Below, one piece after another: positions 43,407 through 45,950 of a DNA stretch of 45,950 nucleotides. Position numbers and translations under genes: made by a program. Numbering within the stretch: the stretch's first letter is position 1; each line of letters begins with the position of its first letter. This DNA comes from a virus, in IMG/VR virus record IMGVR_UViG_3300025892_001919, positions 1 through 45,950 of that record. One strand, given 5' to 3'. The notes under the pieces were generated by a model. It made no database searches, was not told the origin of the DNA, and saw nothing but the letters and a program-made list of their open reading frames with translations.

Positions 43407-43610
43407 ATGTATATGATGACAAAAACACAAAAAACAAACAATTTGACAATAGTAAGAAACGTTGCTTATAGTCAAATTAAAAAAATGAAGAAAAACATCA
43501 AAGAAATCGTTGAAGTTGACAAAGAACTTTTAGATATAATTGATATTAATATGAAAAATGCTATTAATAAAATTATACACGATTATAACTTTAAAAAAAT
43601 AAACCAATAA
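43407..43610 (+). CDS. Small basic helical protein
   Basis: The product is 67 residues, or 64-65 if translation starts at the later ATGs. It is rich in Lys, Asn and Ile and mostly helical (VAYSQIKKMKKNIKEIVEVD). I do not recognise the family. It is the first plus-strand gene of the early-type cluster and sits directly before the sigma-4 protein, nine bases away, so the two are probably co-transcribed from the 43375 promoter. It could be a small host-takeover factor, but there is no motif evidence. Confidence 0.7.
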   Translation: MYMMTKTQKTNNLTIVRNVAYSQIKKMKKNIKEIVEVDKELLDIIDINMKNAINKIIHDYNFKKINQ

Positions 43611-43619
43611 AGAAACACT

Positions 43620-44039
43620 ATGATAAAATATAAAACATATCCAGTTGACAATTCAAAAACTATTTTTGTACCTACTCGTATTAATAAATCAGTTGTACAT
43701 AGAACAATGAAAAAAAATAGTAAAGACGCTATTTTTAGATCAGTTGAACTTTCAAATGCAAAAAAATTAGAAAGTGATTTAAATTTAGATGAAGTTGTTG
43801 CTAAAAATCAACTAAAAGAAAAAATAACTAAAGTTTTATCTACTCTTACACCAAGAGAAGAAAGAGTTATAAGAATGAGATTTGGTATCGGTTTGAATAC
43901 TGATTATACTTTAGAAGAAGTAGGTCAACAATTTAGTGTAACCAGAGAAAGAATTAGAATGATAGAAGCAAAAGCTTTAAGAAAATTAAAAGATCCTAGT
44001 AGAACTAAAGAATTAAAAGATTATTTACAAGTTGCATAA
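43620..44039 (+). CDS. RpoD-like sigma region-4-only protein
   Basis: This 139-residue protein has no sigma region 2 or 3. Residues about 73-135 match the C-terminal domain of group-1 sigma-70: [16 protein letters not shown] (76-91), then [17 protein letters not shown] (97-113) forming the 4.2 helix-turn-helix that reads the -35 element, and [14 protein letters not shown]. The pattern follows alphaproteobacterial RpoD closely. The first 60 residues are basic and unrecognised. It could bind the RNA polymerase beta-flap in place of host region 4, as T4 gp33 does in late transcription. Confidence 0.93.
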   Translation: MIKYKTYPVDNSKTIFVPTRINKSVVHRTMKKNSKDAIFRSVELSNAKKLESDLNLDEVVAKNQLKEKITKVLSTLTPREERVIRMRFGIGLNTDYTLEEVGQQFSVTRERIRMIEAKALRKLKDPSRTKELKDYLQVA

Positions 44040-44056
44040 CAAAAAGGAGAAAAAAT

Positions 44057-44236
44057 ATGACTAACATTTTCGCAATAACAGGAATATTATCGTTGATATT
44101 TGCCGCTGGTGCCATAGAAGATTGTAACGGTGCTTGTATCGGACAAGAAAATTGGACTGCATTTTTTATTTGCTTGACAATCGCTATAATTTCTGTTATA
44201 CTAACTATATTAACTATGAAAAAGGAGACTAACTAA
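44057..44236 (+). CDS. Small two-helix membrane protein (59 residues)
   Basis: The frame runs from ATG 44057, after a strong AAAAAGGAG ribosome site, to TAA at 44234-44236. Residues about 4-20 (IFAITGILSLIFAAGAI) and 35-53 (AFFICLTIAIISVILTI) are hydrophobic helices. They flank a short loop with C23 and C27 and one Asp and one Glu. It has the size and layout of phage membrane proteins of the holin, immunity or inner-membrane type. Its last codons contain the promoter for the next gene. Confidence 0.8.
   Translation: MTNIFAITGILSLIFAAGAIEDCNGACIGQENWTAFFICLTIAIISVILTILTMKKETN
44174..44202 (+). promoter_or_regulatory. Strong sigma-70 promoter with extended -10
   Basis: TTGACA (44174-44179), 17 bases, TATACT (44197-44202) with TGT just upstream. 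The -35 is a perfect consensus and the -10 is extended. It lies inside the 59-residue gene and would start a transcript about 30 bases before the ATG at 44238, which has its own AAAAAGGAG site. Confidence 0.8.
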
Positions 44237-44237
44237 T

Positions 44238-44600
44238 ATGATAAAAGTAGAAAAAACAGCAAAGACACTAGACGAAGGAATTAATAACTTAATGGCTTGT
44301 GCTAAACAAGACTATGTAAGAATGTCAACAATGGGTGGCAAAGAACTTACTGGTTATTCTAAAGAACAAGTTGATAATTGGGATATGAAAACAAGAGTTA
44401 CACAAGGTAAGAAATACATTAAAGTTGTACACGATACTGGTGTTTTTTGTTTTATCGCAAAAGAAGACTTTAAACATTTTAAAAAAGGTGATATATTAAA
44501 GGCGGCTGGTTGGAATGCACCTGCATTAAATTCACCACGAGGTAATGTATTAACTGGTAACTATCCAATTCAATGGACAGGACCTTTATATTTAAAATAA
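44238..44600 (+). CDS. Early-type hypothetical protein
   Basis: This 120-residue protein has a helical N-terminal half and a C-terminal segment FKKGDILKAAGWNAPALNSP, then RGNVL, ending in QWTGPLYLK. Similar proteins with a (W).AP....RGN core occur in marine phages without known function. The strong extended -10 promoter inside the upstream gene and the AAAAAGGAG site suggest high early expression. Acidic and basic residues are balanced, and no enzyme motif is seen. Confidence 0.82.
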   Translation: MIKVEKTAKTLDEGINNLMACAKQDYVRMSTMGGKELTGYSKEQVDNWDMKTRVTQGKKYIKVVHDTGVFCFIAKEDFKHFKKGDILKAAGWNAPALNSPRGNVLTGNYPIQWTGPLYLK

Positions 44601-44618
44601 CTAACATAGGAGAACATT

Positions 44619-44894
44619 ATGACAAATGAACAATTACGAAACGAAATTATTAACGTTGCAAAGAAAGTTGGTGCTACAGATGTGAATGTAGTTTGTGGTT
44701 CTTTGTTTTGTAAATTCAATAAGAATATTCACAACGTAATGGCAAATAATCTTAAAACTGTACTGCAAAAGTTTTTTGATAAAAAGAAACCAAATGATAC
44801 TTTGGTTAAAATGTCAGGTGCCCTACCTGATTATGAATATGCCTACGACTTTACACCTGTTGTAGATTTTAGATTAAACGAATACGGAATTTAG
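44619..44894 (+). CDS. Hypothetical protein of early cluster
   Basis: This 91-residue protein has an AGGAG ribosome site. It looks alpha/beta, with a KKVGATDVNVVCGSLFCKFN segment and a C-terminal FTPVVDFRLNEYG strand. I do not recognise the family. It is the last gene of the plus-strand cluster, followed within 30 bases by a Rho-independent terminator, so it probably ends the transcript that starts at 44174 or 43375. Confidence 0.8.
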   Translation: MTNEQLRNEIINVAKKVGATDVNVVCGSLFCKFNKNIHNVMANNLKTVLQKFFDKKKPNDTLVKMSGALPDYEYAYDFTPVVDFRLNEYGI

Positions 44895-44898
44895 AGTT

Positions 44899-44951
44899 AC
44901 CCTATAAGGGTTGTTTTTTCCCACCGAGGCTAGAAACCTCGGTGGGTTTTT
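44899..44951 (+). terminator. Rho-independent terminator (tandem hairpins)
   Basis: The main hairpin is a perfect 10-base stem, CCCACCGAGG with CCTCGGTGGG (44920-44929 and 44937-44946), with a 7-base loop and TTTTT at 44947-44951. A smaller stem ACCCT/AGGGT with a 3-base loop lies just upstream (44899-44911) and is followed by TTGTTTTTT. The T-runs fit termination of the plus-strand genes only. Confidence 0.9.
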
Positions 44952-44956
44952 CTTAT

Positions 44957-45151
44957 CTACCAATTATTATTTGATTTTGGCGAATAGTGACCTAATATTT
45001 TATCTTTGTTTGGTCCGTGTTTAACTATGTAACCAGACGTTCCACCACCATTGATGTCAACTTCTTTTCTGGCACTAAACATAACCTTTACTTTTTTTTC
45101 TTGGTCTTTTGCTTTACTATATTTTTCAAGCACTCTTGTATGTCTATCCAT
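44957..45151 (-). CDS. Short peptide gene under a glutamine-type riboswitch
   Basis: This 64-residue basic protein begins MDRHTRVLEKYSKAKDQEKK and has a Gly-rich middle (DINGGGTSGYIVKHGPN). I do not recognise a function. Its leader contains the riboswitch at 45177-45223, which in known phage and cyanobacterial examples stands before short ORFs of 17-100 codons. The ribosome site GGAGGGTG (45154-45161) is strong. A role in nitrogen status or glutamine metabolism of the infected cell is an inference. Confidence 0.82.
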   Translation of the reverse strand: MDRHTRVLEKYSKAKDQEKKVKVMFSARKEVDINGGGTSGYIVKHGPNKDKILGHYSPKSNNNW

Positions 45152-45176
45152 AACACCCTCCTTTTAAAAGTTAGGT

Positions 45177-45223
45177 GCGTTCCTTCGGCATTGCCTACTT
45201 CCGTCCGTTTCAGGATGAACGAT
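45177..45223 (-). promoter_or_regulatory. Glutamine riboswitch (Downstream-peptide/glnA type)
   Basis: On the minus strand the leader shows P1 as CGTTC/GAACG (45217-45221 with 45178-45182), a small TCC/GGA helix, then the conserved core GACGGAAGTAGG, a GGC-AAT-GCC helix, and CCGAAGGAACGC. These are the invariant elements of the glutamine aptamer class (Rfam glnA and Downstream-peptide RNAs), recalled from memory rather than searched. CACC just after P1 (45174-45177) can pair with GGTG in the ribosome site, which suggests control of translation. Confidence 0.88.
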
Positions 45224-45229
45224 TATAAC

Positions 45230-45237
45230 TATTTATA
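45230..45237 (-). promoter_or_regulatory. Late promoter octamer for riboswitch leader
   Basis: TATAAATA on the minus strand lies inside the last codons of the IscA-like gene. Normal late spacing puts the transcript start at about 45224, the base before the riboswitch aptamer, so the aptamer would sit at the very 5' end of the RNA. Confidence 0.72.
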
Positions 45238-45541
45238 CGCTAAAAGATGTACCACAACCACAAGAAGAAGTTGCTTTAGGATTATTAAATACAAAGGCAG
45301 ATTCAAAGTCATCATAAGTATAATCTAATTCCATACCTGTTAAATACAATTCATTAATTCTATCTACAACTAACATATCATCAATAACAATATCTTCCCT
45401 TTGTTCTTCATCTGTAAAAGACCAATCATAATTAAAACCAGCACAACCACCACCTTTAACAGAAAGTCTAACAAACTTCTTGTTATGTTTCTTTCTTAAT
45501 TCGCTTAATCTTTTATATGCGTTGTCTAGTATTGTAATCAT
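45233..45541 (-). CDS. A-type Fe-S carrier (IscA/HesB-like)
   Basis: This 102-residue protein has the three conserved cysteines of IscA/SufA/ErpA: C33 in GGGCAGF and C94-G-C96 in SSCGCGTSF near the end. The segments VRLSVKGGGC and MELDYTYDDFESAFVFNNP also match the family. Such carriers deliver Fe-S clusters or iron to client enzymes. Here possible clients are the phage radical SAM enzyme and host proteins. The ATG overlaps the stop of the oxygenase gene (ATGA), which suggests translational coupling. Confidence 0.93.
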   Translation of the reverse strand: MITILDNAYKRLSELRKKHNKKFVRLSVKGGGCAGFNYDWSFTDEEQREDIVIDDMLVVDRINELYLTGMELDYTYDDFESAFVFNNPKATSSCGCGTSFSV

Positions 45542-45950
45542 TCTAATAAGGTTGCCACTAAATGCACTCTATCAACTTCACTACCATTAAAGAAGTTGTG
45601 ATATTTTGTATTGTCAGTTATATAAGCAGCGCCATCTGAAGGCATATGAAATGCTGTGTCTTCTATAACCATAATATTACCTTTGTTTGTTATAATAGGT
45701 ATGTGTATTCTTTTTTCAGGATCTCTATGCCAACTTAAACAAGTACGACTTGGTTTCATTAAGAAACGAATACGACCTATTTTAAAATTTTTCTTAATAA
45801 GGTTATAAACCTCTTCAACATAAGACCCTTTAAACTCTGGACAGATTTCTGTATATTTGTGTTCTTCAACAAAAGGCAATCTTTGTTCTTCAACATTAGT
45901 GGTATCAGGCATTGTCCAATAAAGACCTCTAACATTACCACCAGAAATAG
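45538..45950 (-). CDS. Asp/Asn beta-hydroxylase-like oxygenase (5' end outside)
   Basis: The frame is open to the window edge. An ATG at 45910-45912 exists, but the twelve codons upstream of it (ISGGNVRGLYWT) are also open and plausible, so the true start probably lies outside. The core SWHRDPEKRIHIPIITN, then FHMPSDGAAYITDNTKYHNFFNGSE and DRVH, supplies the H-R-D, distal His and Arg of a 2-oxoglutarate-type cupin. It is paralogous to 14491-14940 and is coupled to the IscA-like gene. Confidence 0.87.
   Translation of the reverse strand, partial: ISGGNVRGLYWTMPDTTNVEEQRLPFVEEHKYTEICPEFKGSYVEEVYNLIKKNFKIGRIRFLMKPSRTCLSWHRDPEKRIHIPIITNKGNIMVIEDTAFHMPSDGAAYITDNTKYHNFFNGSEVDRVHLVATLLE

Noticed and set aside
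45017-45328. Plus-strand open frame of 103 codons across the riboswitch
   Set aside because: It is antisense to the riboswitch, the short peptide gene and the IscA-like gene, and shows no family motif.
1-45950. tRNA genes, integrase or attachment sites
   Set aside because: The gaps between genes are too short and I saw no cloverleaf-like sequence, recombinase motif or direct repeats at island borders.

Overview
The window looks like part of the genome of a T4-like marine myovirus. It is strongly AT-rich (about 30% GC by eye) and gene-dense. A recognisable T4-type baseplate series runs on the minus strand: PAAR spike tip (gp5.4-like), gp25, gp6, a protein in the gp7 position, and gp8. It is followed by the DUF4815 giant structural protein and many fibre proteins built like those of marine T4-like phages. 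Thirteen minus-strand sites upstream of genes carry the T4 late-promoter octamer TATAAATA. The best host clue is a phage protein (43620-44039) whose C-terminal half is nearly a copy of RpoD region 4 in its alphaproteobacterial form ([26 protein letters not shown]). With the low GC this points to an AT-rich marine alphaproteobacterium such as SAR11 rather than a cyanobacterium. That is an inference.

Layout. Positions 1-11013 (minus) hold tail fibre and adhesin genes, including a 1554-residue fibre with seven carbohydrate-binding-like repeats and a beta-helix interrupted by three related modules. Positions 11042-15359 (minus) hold an accessory block of two short membrane desaturases, three putative Fe(II)/2-oxoglutarate oxygenases, a possible acyltransferase and a 142-residue mini-SDR. 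Positions 15430-24952 (plus) hold eleven tightly packed biosynthetic genes: GT-B-like protein, SGNH hydrolase, DegT-type aminotransferase, radical SAM enzyme, carbamoyltransferase, two nitroreductase-like proteins, methyltransferase and three GT-A-like glycosyltransferases. Positions 24925-26131 (minus) hold an unknown gene and a sugar-nucleotide epimerase. Positions 26141-42968 (minus) are the structural and baseplate module. Positions 42971-45950 hold small genes: a Cys-rich protein, a lipoprotein, the sigma-4 protein, three early-type genes, a terminator, a glutamine-riboswitch-like leader with its short peptide gene, an IscA-like Fe-S carrier and a second Asp-hydroxylase-like oxygenase.

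Regulation. The minus strand appears to be late (TATAAATA), several sites lying only 5-8 bases before the start codon, so leaderless or near-leaderless mRNAs are predicted. The plus strand shows host-type sigma-70 promoters with 17-base spacers at 15396-15424, 43375-43403 and 44174-44202. The plus-strand biosynthetic island therefore looks early, and the oxygenase/desaturase block beside it late.

No tRNA, rRNA, CRISPR array, insertion sequence, integrase or attachment site was seen. Counting the two 59-residue genes described here, no stretch longer than 300 bases lacks a gene.
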